A stretch of 64,000 nt of DNA, taken from contig NZ_SHKX01000011.1 of the NCBI RefSeq assembly GCF_004217445.1, positions 369,260-433,259 on the forward strand. Reading direction: 5' to 3'. The DNA comes from Fluviicoccus keumensis (GTDB lineage: Bacteria; Pseudomonadota; Gammaproteobacteria; Pseudomonadales; Moraxellaceae). The notes under the pieces were generated by a model, which was not told where the DNA came from, searched no databases, and saw only the letters and a list, made by a program, of their open reading frames with translations. A program made the translations under genes and the position numbers. Numbering within the stretch: the stretch's first letter is position 1; each line of letters begins with the position of its first letter. Shown here one piece after another: positions 27,870 to 35,473 of the stretch.

Positions 27870-28109
27870 ATGGCCATGACCCAGAGTCTGGATAGGGCAG
27901 GCGATTCGGCAGAAAATTCAGAAGATTTCATCCTGCAGACCCGCTTTTATGTGGCGTTGCGCCGCGCCAGCGGCCGTGTGATCGACCTGGTATGGTTCCG
28001 GCAGAACAAGGATTATGCCAACGCCGTCCTGGATTTTGCTGAAACCATTTCGGACCGTGAAGTACGTGATGCCGCCCGCCGTCTGCGTTATCCGGAGTTT
28101 TTCCGCTGA
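27870..28109 (+). CDS. Small conserved-looking hypothetical protein
   Basis: 79 aa, soluble, with a mixed alpha/beta pattern (FILQTRFYVALRRASGRVIDLVWFRQNKDYANAVLDFAETISDREVRDAARRL). No known motif. Codon use is like the core genome. It ends 22 nt inside the 3' end of the convergent 5-formyl-THF cyclo-ligase gene, so the transcripts overlap tail to tail. The 150 nt upstream contain a (TGAT)n-like run (about 27770-27786). Function unknown. Confidence 0.65.
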   Translation: MAMTQSLDRAGDSAENSEDFILQTRFYVALRRASGRVIDLVWFRQNKDYANAVLDFAETISDREVRDAARRLRYPEFFR

Positions 28110-28711
28110 CGCGGCGTCAGGCGTCGGCTCGGTCTTGAGCCGAATTCCTCCAGGCCGGACGGTGTTGCCGCAGCATGCAGGGAAATGTCCCAAGGACATG
28201 ACGGTACGCTGACGACCTTCTGGCAGTCATGCGCCAGTCCGACGCGAAAAGCCCTGTTGGCGATCCCGGCCAGTGTGCGGTCGTAATACCCCCCTCCCAT
28301 ACCCAGTCTGTTGCCTTCTCCGTCAAAACCGGTCAACGGCATGAAGATCATATCCAGAGTATTGGCCGCACATCCGCGACCTTGCCGCGGCTCACGAATG
28401 TTCCAGCGTTGCCGAAACAGGCGTTGGCCAGGCCGGTACCGCACAAAAATCAGCTTGCCGGTCGGGAAAAGGCGTATGACCGGCAAAAAACAGGTTTTGC
28501 CCAGATGCCGAGCCAAGTGAATGAGGGGGAGGGGGCTGATCTCGCCGTTGACCGGGAGATAGAAGGCGATTCGACGGGCTTGCCGGAACGGCGCCCAGAA
28601 ACGCAAACGCCCGACAAGGAGTCGGGCGTTTGCAGACTGTTGCTGCTTGGACAGAGAACGGCGCAGTTGGCGTAATTGCTTACGAAGGGCGTCCCGCTGT
28701 GCAGTGTACAA
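28088..28711 (-). CDS. 5-formyltetrahydrofolate cyclo-ligase
   Basis: 207 aa. ATP-dependent conversion of 5-formyl-THF to 5,10-methenyl-THF. Motifs: RRIAFYLPVNGEISPLPL and FDGEGNRLGMGGGYYDRTL. I choose the TTG at 28711, preceded by GGAG with 6 nt spacing, because longer ATG starts (28738, 28861) lie inside the 6S RNA gene, while this start lies directly after its 3' end. The 6S RNA/5-FCL (ssrS-ygfA) arrangement is conserved in the gammaproteobacteria and the two are often co-transcribed. Confidence 0.9.
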   Translation of the reverse strand: MYTAQRDALRKQLRQLRRSLSKQQQSANARLLVGRLRFWAPFRQARRIAFYLPVNGEISPLPLIHLARHLGKTCFLPVIRLFPTGKLIFVRYRPGQRLFRQRWNIREPRQGRGCAANTLDMIFMPLTGFDGEGNRLGMGGGYYDRTLAGIANRAFRVGLAHDCQKVVSVPSCPWDISLHAAATPSGLEEFGSRPSRRLTPRQRKNSG

Positions 28712-28715
28712 TTCA

Positions 28716-28914
28716 GGCTCCAGAATGCCGCTACCCATCTTGACCCTTGAACCCAAAGGTTCAAGGGGGAAGCCAGTATGCGGTATCAGGCTTTCTGCGG
28801 GCCCCGGACGAACCGGACGCTGCGACAGACGGCTCACAACCACATCAGTACCGCTTCCCATGGAGATGATATCGGCTCAGGGGACGCGATAGGTTGGCAT
28901 GCATCCTAGAGATG
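28716..28914 (-). ncRNA. ssrS: 6S RNA
   Basis: About 198 nt on the minus strand between zapA and 5-FCL, its conserved position. Diagnostic segments: CCCCTGAGCCGATAT (minus strand of about 28866-28882) and CCCTTGAACCTTTGGGTTCAAGGG (about 28741-28768 region, a perfect hairpin). The terminal stem forms between CTCTAGGATGC (28911-28901) and GCATTCTGGAG (28728-28718), 11 pairs with two G-U wobbles. 6S RNA mimics an open promoter and sequesters sigma70 RNA polymerase in stationary phase. Ends are set from the stem and the promoter and may be off by a few nt. Confidence 0.92.
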
Positions 28915-28919
28915 GCTTC

Positions 28920-28948
28920 AGTATACCGCAGGCATTAGGTGATGCAAT
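28920..28948 (-). promoter_or_regulatory. Predicted sigma70 promoter of 6S RNA
   Basis: On the minus strand TTGCAT, 16 nt, TATACT (TATACT = 28925-28920). Transcription would start near 28913, matching the 6S RNA 5' end deduced from the terminal stem. Confidence 0.65.
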
Positions 28949-28979
28949 GCCTGAAATGTTTTATTACCAACTCAACCGG

Positions 28980-29267
28980 TCAGCTTGCGATCACACGGTC
29001 GATTTTTCCGATCAGCAGTTGCAGGGCTTGGGCGAACTTGGACGTGTCTTCGGCCTGCTTTCCGCGCGTGAACAGTTCATGGCAGATATTGAGGGCGGCC
29101 AGCACGGCGACGCGCTCGGTTTCCATGTTCTTGCCCGCGTTGCGGATTTCCCGCATTTTCTTGTCCAGGTACTCAGCCGCCTGCTTGAGGGTGGCCTGCT
29201 CGCTGGCGGGGGAATTGATACGGTAGATCTTGTCCAGAATGTTTACTTCAACGGTTTCAACCGACAT
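28980..29267 (-). CDS. zapA: Cell division protein ZapA
   Basis: 95 aa. ZapA bundles FtsZ protofilaments at the division ring. The N-terminal domain shows VEVNILDKIYRINSPASEQATLKQAAEYLDKKMREIR, followed by a long helix NMETERVAVLAALNICHELFTRGK that forms the tetramer coiled coil. Immediately upstream on the same strand is a ZapB-like coiled-coil gene (17 nt gap), and 6S RNA follows. Confidence 0.95.
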   Translation of the reverse strand: MSVETVEVNILDKIYRINSPASEQATLKQAAEYLDKKMREIRNAGKNMETERVAVLAALNICHELFTRGKQAEDTSKFAQALQLLIGKIDRVIAS

Positions 29268-29284
29268 GTCAATGACTCTCGTGC

Positions 29285-29602
29285 TCAGGCTTCAGGAGTT
29301 TCCAGGGCCTTAAGGCGCAGGATAATGGCTTCCACGCGGGCGCGGGCCAGGTCGTTCTTGCGCGAGAGTTCGTCGCGCTCGCCGGCCAGGGCTGCTTCCT
29401 TTGCCCGGAGGCTATTGTTTTCGGCATTCAAAGCTTCTACCTTTGAACGCAGTTCCTGAACCTCGCCGCTGGCGGCGTTGCGCAGGTTCTGGACTTCGCC
29501 GGCGGCTGCACGAAGCCGGGCATTTTCGGCAGTGACGACCTGGAGTTTCTGGATCAGGCTGTCAATGCGGGCGTTTAGTGTGCGGAGTTCTTGTTCAAGC
29601 AT
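29285..29602 (-). CDS. ZapB-like coiled-coil protein (TIGR02449 type)
   Basis: 105 aa, almost entirely heptad coiled coil (LEQELRTLNARIDSLIQKLQ, AENARLRAA, VEALNAENNSLRAKEAALAGERDELSRKND). The family lies next to zapA in Pseudomonas-like bacteria and is thought to act in division as a ZapA partner. It contains an internal near-repeat (GEVQNLRNAASGEVQELRSK). Divergent from ygfB across 74 nt. Confidence 0.88.
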   Translation of the reverse strand: MLEQELRTLNARIDSLIQKLQVVTAENARLRAAAGEVQNLRNAASGEVQELRSKVEALNAENNSLRAKEAALAGERDELSRKNDLARARVEAIILRLKALETPEA

Positions 29603-29676
29603 TTTTTCAGTCGCACTCGGGGAGTTTGGCGGCTAATATAGTTTTTTAAATCAATCAGGGTCAATCGGGATTTATC

Positions 29677-30258
29677 ATGCATCCAGCTGCAAATGCCCCT
29701 TCTTTGCCGGAATTAAACCAGTTGTTACAAGATTTGCAACTGAATTGTTCCGCACCCGAAATTCACGGGGTCATGACCGGCCTGCTGGCCGGCGGCGTGC
29801 GCTTCAATCGCCAGCAACTGGTCAAGATGCTGGAGGCCCATACCGAGACCGACCAGGCCTTCGACGACAATCTGGTCGCGGCTTTGTGGCAACTGCAATT
29901 GAAGTCGCTGGAGACGCTGGGAGCCAGCGATCTGGACTTCAAACCGCTGGTGCCGGACGATGATGCTGCGTTGTCGGAGCGCCTCGAAGGTTTGGCCGAC
30001 TGGTGCCAGGGCCTGCTCGCCGGTTTCGGCCTGGCGGTGCGCGGCGACGATCTCCGCCTGCGGGAAGGGGATATCCAGGAGACCTTGCAGGATCTGGTGC
30101 ATATTGCCAACGTCAGCAGCGAGGGCGGTGCGGCGAATGAAGAGGATGAACAGGACTTCATGGAGATTTACGAGTTTGTCCGCCTGGCGGCCATTCATCT
30201 CTTTGAGGAAATGTCCCCGACGGAAGAGCATCGTCCCGCCCACGAACAATTGCACTGA
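29677..30258 (+). CDS. ygfB: UPF0149 family protein YgfB
   Basis: 193 aa. UPF0149/YecA-like all-helical protein with the family segments EIHGVMTGLLAGGV, LPDDD-type LVPDDDAALSERLEGLADWCQGLLAGFGL and EDEQDFMEIYEFVRLAAIHLFEE. In Pseudomonas aeruginosa YgfB has been linked to control of ampDh3 expression and beta-lactam resistance. Here it leads the ygfB-pepP-ubi cluster: pepP starts 12 nt after its stop. Confidence 0.92.
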   Translation: MHPAANAPSLPELNQLLQDLQLNCSAPEIHGVMTGLLAGGVRFNRQQLVKMLEAHTETDQAFDDNLVAALWQLQLKSLETLGASDLDFKPLVPDDDAALSERLEGLADWCQGLLAGFGLAVRGDDLRLREGDIQETLQDLVHIANVSSEGGAANEEDEQDFMEIYEFVRLAAIHLFEEMSPTEEHRPAHEQLH

Positions 30259-30270
30259 TCGCAGACGCCC

Positions 30271-31590
30271 ATGAACTCCCTGTTGCCCAAATCGTTATTC
30301 GCCCAGCGCCGCGCTTCCCTGATGGAGTGGATGGGCCCCGATTCGATCGCCATCCTGCCCGCCGCGCCGCAGGCCGTCCGTAATCGCGACGCCGATTACC
30401 GTTACCGCCAGGACAGTGATTTCTATTACCTGTCCGGTTTCGGCGAACCGGAAGCGGTGATCTGCATTATCCCGAACCGGCCGCAGGGCGAGTTCATCCT
30501 CTTTTGCCGTGAACGCGATCGCGAACGGGAAATCTGGGACGGTTACCGCGCCGGGGTGGAGGGGGCCATTGAGCTTTACGGGGCCGATGACGCCTATCCC
30601 ATCGCCAAACTGGATGAAATCATTCCCGGCCTGATGGAAGGTAAGAAGAAGGTTTACTTCAACCTGGGCGCCCAGCATGAGTTTGATACCCGCGTGATGA
30701 ACTGGGTGGCGCATTTGCAGGGACGCGCACGTCAGGGCGTGAAGGCGCCGGGTGAGTTCCTGATGCTCAGCCACCTGCTGCACGAACTGCGCCTGTACAA
30801 GAGCGCCGATGAATTGAACGTGATGCGCCGTGCAGGCAGCATTTCCGCGCAGGCGCATATCCGCGCCATGCAGAAAGCCCGGCCCGGCCTGTTTGAATAC
30901 GAACTGGAAGCGGAAATCCTGCACGAGTTCTACCGTAACGGTTGCAGTGCGCCGGCCTATAACACCATCGTCGGTTCCGGCAGCAACGCTTGTATCCTGC
31001 ATTATGTGGAAAACCGCCGGCAGATGCAGGCTGGCGATCTGGTATTGATCGACGCGGGCGGCGAGCTGGATCACTATGCGGCCGACATTACCCGGACCTT
31101 CCCGGTCAACGGCCGTTTCAGCGGCGAGCAGAAAGCCATCTATGAACTGGTGCTGGCGTCGCAGGAGGCCGCCATTGAAAGCGTGCATCCGGACAACCAC
31201 TGGAACAAGCCGCATGAAGTGGTGGTGGATATCCTGACCCGGGGTCTGCTGGATCTCGGGCTGCTGAAGGGCAGTTACGAAGAGAACATCGAGAAGGCGT
31301 TGTACCGCGAGTTCTTCATGCACCGCACAGGCCACTGGCTGGGTATGGATGTGCATGACGTGGGTGATTATAAGATTGCCGAGGAATGGCGGCAGCTGGA
31401 GCCGGGCATGGTGCTGACCATCGAGCCCGGATTGTATATTGCGCCGGATTGCGAAACAGTGGATCCGCGCTGGCGCGGCATCGGCGTGCGCATCGAGGAT
31501 GACATCCTGGTGACACGCCAGGGCCATGAAATCCTGACGCTGGCCGCGCCGAAGTATGTGGCCGACATCGAACAGGTAATGCGGGGCTGA
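30271..31590 (+). CDS. pepP: Xaa-Pro aminopeptidase PepP
   Basis: 439 aa. The N-terminal creatinase-like domain (RDADYRYRQDSDFYYLSGFGEPEAV) is followed by the pita-bread M24 domain with metal ligands in LIDAGGELDHYAADITRTFPVNG, HRTGHWLGMDVHD, EPGLYI and GVRIEDDILV. PepP removes N-terminal residues before proline using two Mn ions. The ygfB-pepP-ubiH/I order is typical of gammaproteobacteria. Length is normal. Confidence 0.96.
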   Translation: MNSLLPKSLFAQRRASLMEWMGPDSIAILPAAPQAVRNRDADYRYRQDSDFYYLSGFGEPEAVICIIPNRPQGEFILFCRERDREREIWDGYRAGVEGAIELYGADDAYPIAKLDEIIPGLMEGKKKVYFNLGAQHEFDTRVMNWVAHLQGRARQGVKAPGEFLMLSHLLHELRLYKSADELNVMRRAGSISAQAHIRAMQKARPGLFEYELEAEILHEFYRNGCSAPAYNTIVGSGSNACILHYVENRRQMQAGDLVLIDAGGELDHYAADITRTFPVNGRFSGEQKAIYELVLASQEAAIESVHPDNHWNKPHEVVVDILTRGLLDLGLLKGSYEENIEKALYREFFMHRTGHWLGMDVHDVGDYKIAEEWRQLEPGMVLTIEPGLYIAPDCETVDPRWRGIGVRIEDDILVTRQGHEILTLAAPKYVADIEQVMRG

Positions 31591-31625
31591 CCCGACGGCA
31601 TTTCCACAACAGGCGGGAAGGGCGA

Positions 31626-32867
31626 GTGAAAGCTGATATCGTGATTGTCGGGGCGGGCATGGTGGGCAGTCTGCTGGCCGCCGCCCTCAAGGATCGGGAC
31701 CTGGATATCCTGCTGATCGACACGGCCGTCGTGACGCCTCCGGCTCCGCAAGATCCCTATGAGCCCCGCGTTTCCGCCATTTCCCGCGCTTCCGAAAATA
31801 TGTTCCGCCATGTCGGAGCCTGGGAGAAAGTCACGGCCGTCCGTCATTCCCCCTATACCCGCATGGAAGTGCGCGAAGAGGAAGGGCGCGCGGAGCTGGC
31901 GTTTGCCGCTGCCGATATCGGGGAAAGCCACTTGGGTTGTCTGGTGGAAAACCGGCTGATGCAGTGGGCGCTGACCACGGCGGCGCTGGAAGGTCCGCGC
32001 GTCCGCCTGTTGGCTCCGGCCAGGGTGACCGGTCTGGAACGTTACAGTTCGCATTGGCGGGTACAACTGGACTCCGGTGAAGTCATTGAAACCAGGCTGG
32101 TGGTGGGAGCGGACGGCGCGCAATCGGCGGTCAGGCGGCTGGCGCCGCTGTCGATGGATGTCTGGGACTACCATCAGAAGGCGATTGTCTGCACGGTGCG
32201 CACGTCGCGTCCGCATGACGCCACCGCGCGACAGATATTCCTCAAGACCGGCCCGCTGGCTTTCCTGCCGCTCCCCGATCCTCATCTTTGCTCCATTGTC
32301 TGGTCGGCGATCCACGAGCGGGCGGATGCCATCCTCAAGCTCGAAGACGAGGCCTTTTGCCGGGAACTGACCACCGCATTCGGGGATTCGCTGGGAACCG
32401 TGGAGTGGGCCGATCGCCGCTTTGCCTTTCCGTTGGTGGCGCGTCATGCCGAGCGCTATACCTTGCCTGGCCTCGCCTTGATAGGCGACGCCGCGCATAA
32501 CATCCATCCGCTGGCCGGGCAGGGCGTGAACCTGGGCTTTCTGGATGCCGCCGTGCTGGCCGAGGAAATCGGGCGTGGACTGGATCGCCGCCTGTCGCCG
32601 GGTCACGAGGCGGTGCTGGGACGCTATGCGCGTCGTCGCCGCGGCCACAACGCCCTGATCATGCACAGCATGACCGGGTTGGAACGGGTCTACGCCGCGC
32701 ACTGGCCATGGCTGATCCAGCTGCGTAACGATGGAGTGGGCATGGTTAATCGTTTCCTGCCGCTGAAAGCTTTCTTTGAGCGGCAGGCGCTGGGATTGGA
32801 AGGCGATTTACCCGCATTGGCGCTGGCCTGTCCCGGTAATCCCGGCATTTATCGGGCGACCGCTTGA
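31626..32867 (+). CDS. UbiH/UbiI/VisC-family FAD-dependent ubiquinone biosynthesis hydroxylase
   Basis: 413 aa from GTG 31626 with a GGGAAGGG purine run upstream. The Rossmann motif is DIVIVGAGMVGSLLAAAL. The family blocks are EPRVSAISRASENMFRHVGAW, VVGADGAQSAVRR, LIGDAAHNIHPLAGQGVNLGFLD. Residues such as ESHLGCLVENRLMQWAL are closer to UbiI/VisC (C5 hydroxylase) than to UbiH. Only one such gene is present where many relatives have ubiH and ubiI in tandem, so the second hydroxylase must be elsewhere or this one has broad specificity. Confidence 0.88.
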   Translation: MKADIVIVGAGMVGSLLAAALKDRDLDILLIDTAVVTPPAPQDPYEPRVSAISRASENMFRHVGAWEKVTAVRHSPYTRMEVREEEGRAELAFAAADIGESHLGCLVENRLMQWALTTAALEGPRVRLLAPARVTGLERYSSHWRVQLDSGEVIETRLVVGADGAQSAVRRLAPLSMDVWDYHQKAIVCTVRTSRPHDATARQIFLKTGPLAFLPLPDPHLCSIVWSAIHERADAILKLEDEAFCRELTTAFGDSLGTVEWADRRFAFPLVARHAERYTLPGLALIGDAAHNIHPLAGQGVNLGFLDAAVLAEEIGRGLDRRLSPGHEAVLGRYARRRRGHNALIMHSMTGLERVYAAHWPWLIQLRNDGVGMVNRFLPLKAFFERQALGLEGDLPALALACPGNPGIYRATA

Positions 32868-33002
32868 TTTTTCGGCGTCAGTGACTAAAAAGGTAGGCAA
32901 CAGCCGGTTGCCTTACCATGTAACGTCGCCTAGCTCAAGGCTGGTAATTCCCGCGTAAAATCGTAAGAATCTTCCTCAGGTATTTGTTCAGTCGAGGTTT
33001 TT

Positions 33003-33311
33003 ATGTCTAACAGCGATTTTGATGATGAGTTTGATGAAACCGCTGATCCGGTGGATGAAGAGCCGGATACCGGCGATGAACCGGCTGAAGCTCCTGCTGA
33101 AGGGGCGGCCCCGGCCAGCGATGGTGCGTTGAGTGATGTCGCCGAGGCGGAGTCGTTGACGGTATCCAGCAAGGAGGCCCTGCGCCGCCAGCTGGAAGAG
33201 GAAATGGAACGCTTCCTGTCGCGTGGCGGCAAGATTGTCGAAGTCCCTGCTGATGAAACATCCGATCCGCCCCGCAAGCCGGTGAGCAGTTACGGATCCA
33301 AGCCCATTTAG
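33003..33311 (+). CDS. SutA-like RNA polymerase-binding regulator
   Basis: 102 aa. A long acidic, disordered N-terminal tail (DFDDEFDETADPVDEEPDTGDE, then Ala/Pro) precedes a short conserved helix EALRRQLEEEMERFLSRGGKIVEVP and the C-terminal tail DPPRKPVSSYGSKPI. This layout and tail match SutA of Pseudomonas aeruginosa, a small protein that binds RNA polymerase and supports transcription, including rRNA, during slow growth. GAGG precedes the ATG. A 15-bp perfect hairpin follows. Confidence 0.82.
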   Translation: MSNSDFDDEFDETADPVDEEPDTGDEPAEAPAEGAAPASDGALSDVAEAESLTVSSKEALRRQLEEEMERFLSRGGKIVEVPADETSDPPRKPVSSYGSKPI

Positions 33312-33320
33312 GGTAATTAA

Positions 33321-33352
33321 GTGATAAAGGCAGCCGAGGCTGCCTTTATCAC
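33321..33352. terminator. Bidirectional terminator between the sutA-like gene and yaiI
   Basis: Perfect 15-bp inverted repeat GTGATAAAGGCAGCC-GA-GGCTGCCTTTATCAC with an A/T-rich base. It separates two convergent genes, starting 9 nt after the sutA-like stop and ending 2 nt before the yaiI stop. Confidence 0.88.
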
Positions 33353-33354
33353 TT

Positions 33355-33840
33355 TCAACTGTCGGATGGGTCTGTTTCCCGTTCCTCCGGTTTTTTCCAG
33401 TGCCGCGCCAGAAACCGGTCAAGCTGGTTGGAAAACGCCTGTTTGTCCTTGGGGCCATAACCGGCCGTATAGCTTTGCACCTGACCGGTTTCCCGCAGTT
33501 CCGTCATCAGGTTGCGCATCATTAGCCGGTTGCCGATGCTTTCCGGCGTGTAGAACTCACCGCGCGGATTCAGCGCAAACGCCTTTTTCGCCACCACGCC
33601 CGCCGCCAGTGGAATATCGGCGGTAATCACCAGATCCCCGGCGCTGCATTCCTGCACAATGCGGTTGTCCGCGACATCGAAACCGGCCTCCACCTGGATG
33701 GCGCGGATCACTTTCGATGGCGGGGTGCGAATCCACTGGTTCGCCACTAATGTGCAGGGAATTTGCAGTCGTTCCGCCGCACGGAACAGCACTTCCTTGA
33801 CCACCAGCGGACAGGCGTCCGCATCCACCCAGATTTTCAC
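33355..33840 (-). CDS. yaiI: YaiI/YqxD family protein (DUF188, UPF0178)
   Basis: 161 aa. A PIN-like fold of unknown function recognised by MKIWVDADACPLVVKEVLFRAAERL, VEAGFDVADNRIVQECSAGDLVITADIPLA, GVVAKKAFALNPRGEFYTPESIG and the FSNQLDRFL tail. The acidic residues in DADACP, DVAD and TADIPLA are conserved in the family and suggest a metal site. Its start overlaps the stop of yigB by 4 nt, so it is part of the lysA-dapF-xerC-yigB transcript. Confidence 0.92.
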   Translation of the reverse strand: MKIWVDADACPLVVKEVLFRAAERLQIPCTLVANQWIRTPPSKVIRAIQVEAGFDVADNRIVQECSAGDLVITADIPLAAGVVAKKAFALNPRGEFYTPESIGNRLMMRNLMTELRETGQVQSYTAGYGPKDKQAFSNQLDRFLARHWKKPEERETDPSDS

Positions 33841-34544
33841 CGCTTGTTCCGGGACGCGTTGATCTTGGCAATCACCTGCGGCAGATCTTCAAAATGACTG
33901 ATGATGCCGTCCGGCGGATTGGTCAGCGGCCAGGGATGGTTGAACCAGTTGACCCAGATGGTTTTCATACCGACTTCCTGCGCTGCCTGGACATCCTGGA
34001 TAGGATGATCGCCGATATGGATGGCTTCGTGCGGTTTGGCGCCAGCGTGCTGCAGCGCGCGCTCGAACATGGCCGGATGCGGCTTGGCAAAGCCGACCGA
34101 TCCGGCCGAATAGTGTTCTTCAAAGAGGTGGCCGATGCCGATCTTGTGAATATCGGCATTGCCATTGCTGAGCGCGTAAAGCGCATAGTCCTTGGACAGG
34201 TCTTCCACCACTTCGCGGGCATAGGGGAAATACTGCACGATATTGCGCTGCTCGTGGAAAACCTCATAGGCCTTCTTGACGATACCGGGGATATCGCCCT
34301 TGACGTGGCCTTCCAGCACCTGGCGCAGCGTGGTGAGGCGCAGTTCGGTCAGGTCGTGGCTGATTTCGGGGTGTTCGTTGGCGATCTTGTTCTTGTATTG
34401 CTCGAACTGCACCAGGCTGATGCGGAATCGCAGTTCGGGGTAGTGTTCATACAACCATTCCATCATCGCGTTTTCGGCGCGGATGATGATGGGGTCGACC
34501 GACCAAAGGGTGTTGTCGAGGTCGAAAGTCAGCAGCTTGATCAT
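33837..34544 (-). CDS. yigB: HAD family hydrolase YigB (5-amino-6-(5-phosphoribitylamino)uracil phosphatase-like)
   Basis: 235 aa. HAD motifs: I LTFDLDNTLWSVD, II YALSNGNAD, III Lys in VGFAKPHPAMFERAL and IV IHIGDHPIQDVQAAQEVG. The gene directly after xerC in gammaproteobacteria is yigB, a phosphatase that acts in flavin synthesis on the pyrimidine intermediate and promiscuously on others. It overlaps xerC by 4 nt and yaiI by 4 nt. Confidence 0.88.
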   Translation of the reverse strand: MIKLLTFDLDNTLWSVDPIIIRAENAMMEWLYEHYPELRFRISLVQFEQYKNKIANEHPEISHDLTELRLTTLRQVLEGHVKGDIPGIVKKAYEVFHEQRNIVQYFPYAREVVEDLSKDYALYALSNGNADIHKIGIGHLFEEHYSAGSVGFAKPHPAMFERALQHAGAKPHEAIHIGDHPIQDVQAAQEVGMKTIWVNWFNHPWPLTNPPDGIISHFEDLPQVIAKINASRNKR

Positions 34545-35473
34545 TGTTTTCGGGCTCGGGGATGGGCCTGGTCATACACGCGCGACAAATGTCCGAAGTC
34601 GAGGTGGGTGTAAATCTGGGTGGTGCTGATGCTGGCATGACCCAGCAATTCCTGTACCGCCCGCAAATCCTGCGATGACTCCAGCAGGTGTGACGCAAAA
34701 CAGTGCCGCAGCAGGTGCGGGTGCAGGTGCTGGGGAATACCCGCCCGCAGCGCCTGCTCCTCCAGCGCGCGCTGGATGCTGCGTTCGCCCAAGCGGTCGC
34801 CGCGGGTGTTCAGGAACAGCCAGCGTTCGCTGTCCGGACGGGCATAATGCGCCCGCACCGGCAACCAGTCAGCAATCGCCTCGCGCGCCTTGCGGCCGAC
34901 CGGCACCACCCGCGTTTTGCGACCCTTGCCGAGCACGGTGACCAATCCGCCCGAGGCGTCATAGTCCTCAAAACGCACATGGCTGAGTTCCGAGACCCGC
35001 AGGCCGCTGGAATAGAGCAGTTCCATCACGGCGCGATCGCGTTTCCAGCGGCGGGCGGCTTCCGTCTCTTCGGGCGCGGGGGCGTCCAGCAGGGCATTGA
35101 TGAGGTCGCTTTCCATCACATGCGGCAATTCGCGCGGCGGCCGCTTGATGCTGAACGTGCGCGCGGGATTGTGGCTGACCAGTCCCTGAGCGTTGAGCCA
35201 GTCGTACAGGCTGCGCAGGCTCGACAACAACCGCTGCACGCTGGCGGGCAGCAGGGCGTTGGTGCCGAGCAGTGGGCTGATGAAGCGGGTCAGGCGGTCG
35301 CGGTCCAGTTCGGCCCAGTCGGTGCAGCCGCTTTCGGCCAGGAAGCGCTGGATCTTGACGATGTCGCGGCGATAAGCCGCCAGGGTGTGTGCGGAAACCT
35401 GACGCGTCTGCAAGGCGCGCAGCCAAGCCTCCACCGGCGCTTCCAGACTGGAAACCTCCTTAGCGCCACTCAT
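34541..35473 (-). CDS. xerC: Tyrosine recombinase XerC
   Basis: About 310 aa if ATG 35473 is used. XerC with XerD resolves chromosome dimers at dif. N-terminal SAM-like DNA-binding domain (VSAHTLAAYRRDIVKIQRFL) and C-terminal catalytic domain with R in SSGLRVSELSHVRFEDYD, K in VLGKGRKTR, HLLRHCFASHLL, LGHASISTTQIYTHLDF (nucleophile Tyr). The ATG overlaps the end of dapF by 14 nt. A full AAGGAGG ribosome site inside this overlap lies 8 nt before an in-frame CTG (35446) that would give an N-terminus like other XerC proteins, so the true start is uncertain. No DUF484 gene lies between dapF and xerC, unlike E. coli and Pseudomonas. Confidence 0.93.
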   Translation of the reverse strand: MSGAKEVSSLEAPVEAWLRALQTRQVSAHTLAAYRRDIVKIQRFLAESGCTDWAELDRDRLTRFISPLLGTNALLPASVQRLLSSLRSLYDWLNAQGLVSHNPARTFSIKRPPRELPHVMESDLINALLDAPAPEETEAARRWKRDRAVMELLYSSGLRVSELSHVRFEDYDASGGLVTVLGKGRKTRVVPVGRKAREAIADWLPVRAHYARPDSERWLFLNTRGDRLGERSIQRALEEQALRAGIPQHLHPHLLRHCFASHLLESSQDLRAVQELLGHASISTTQIYTHLDFGHLSRVYDQAHPRARKQ

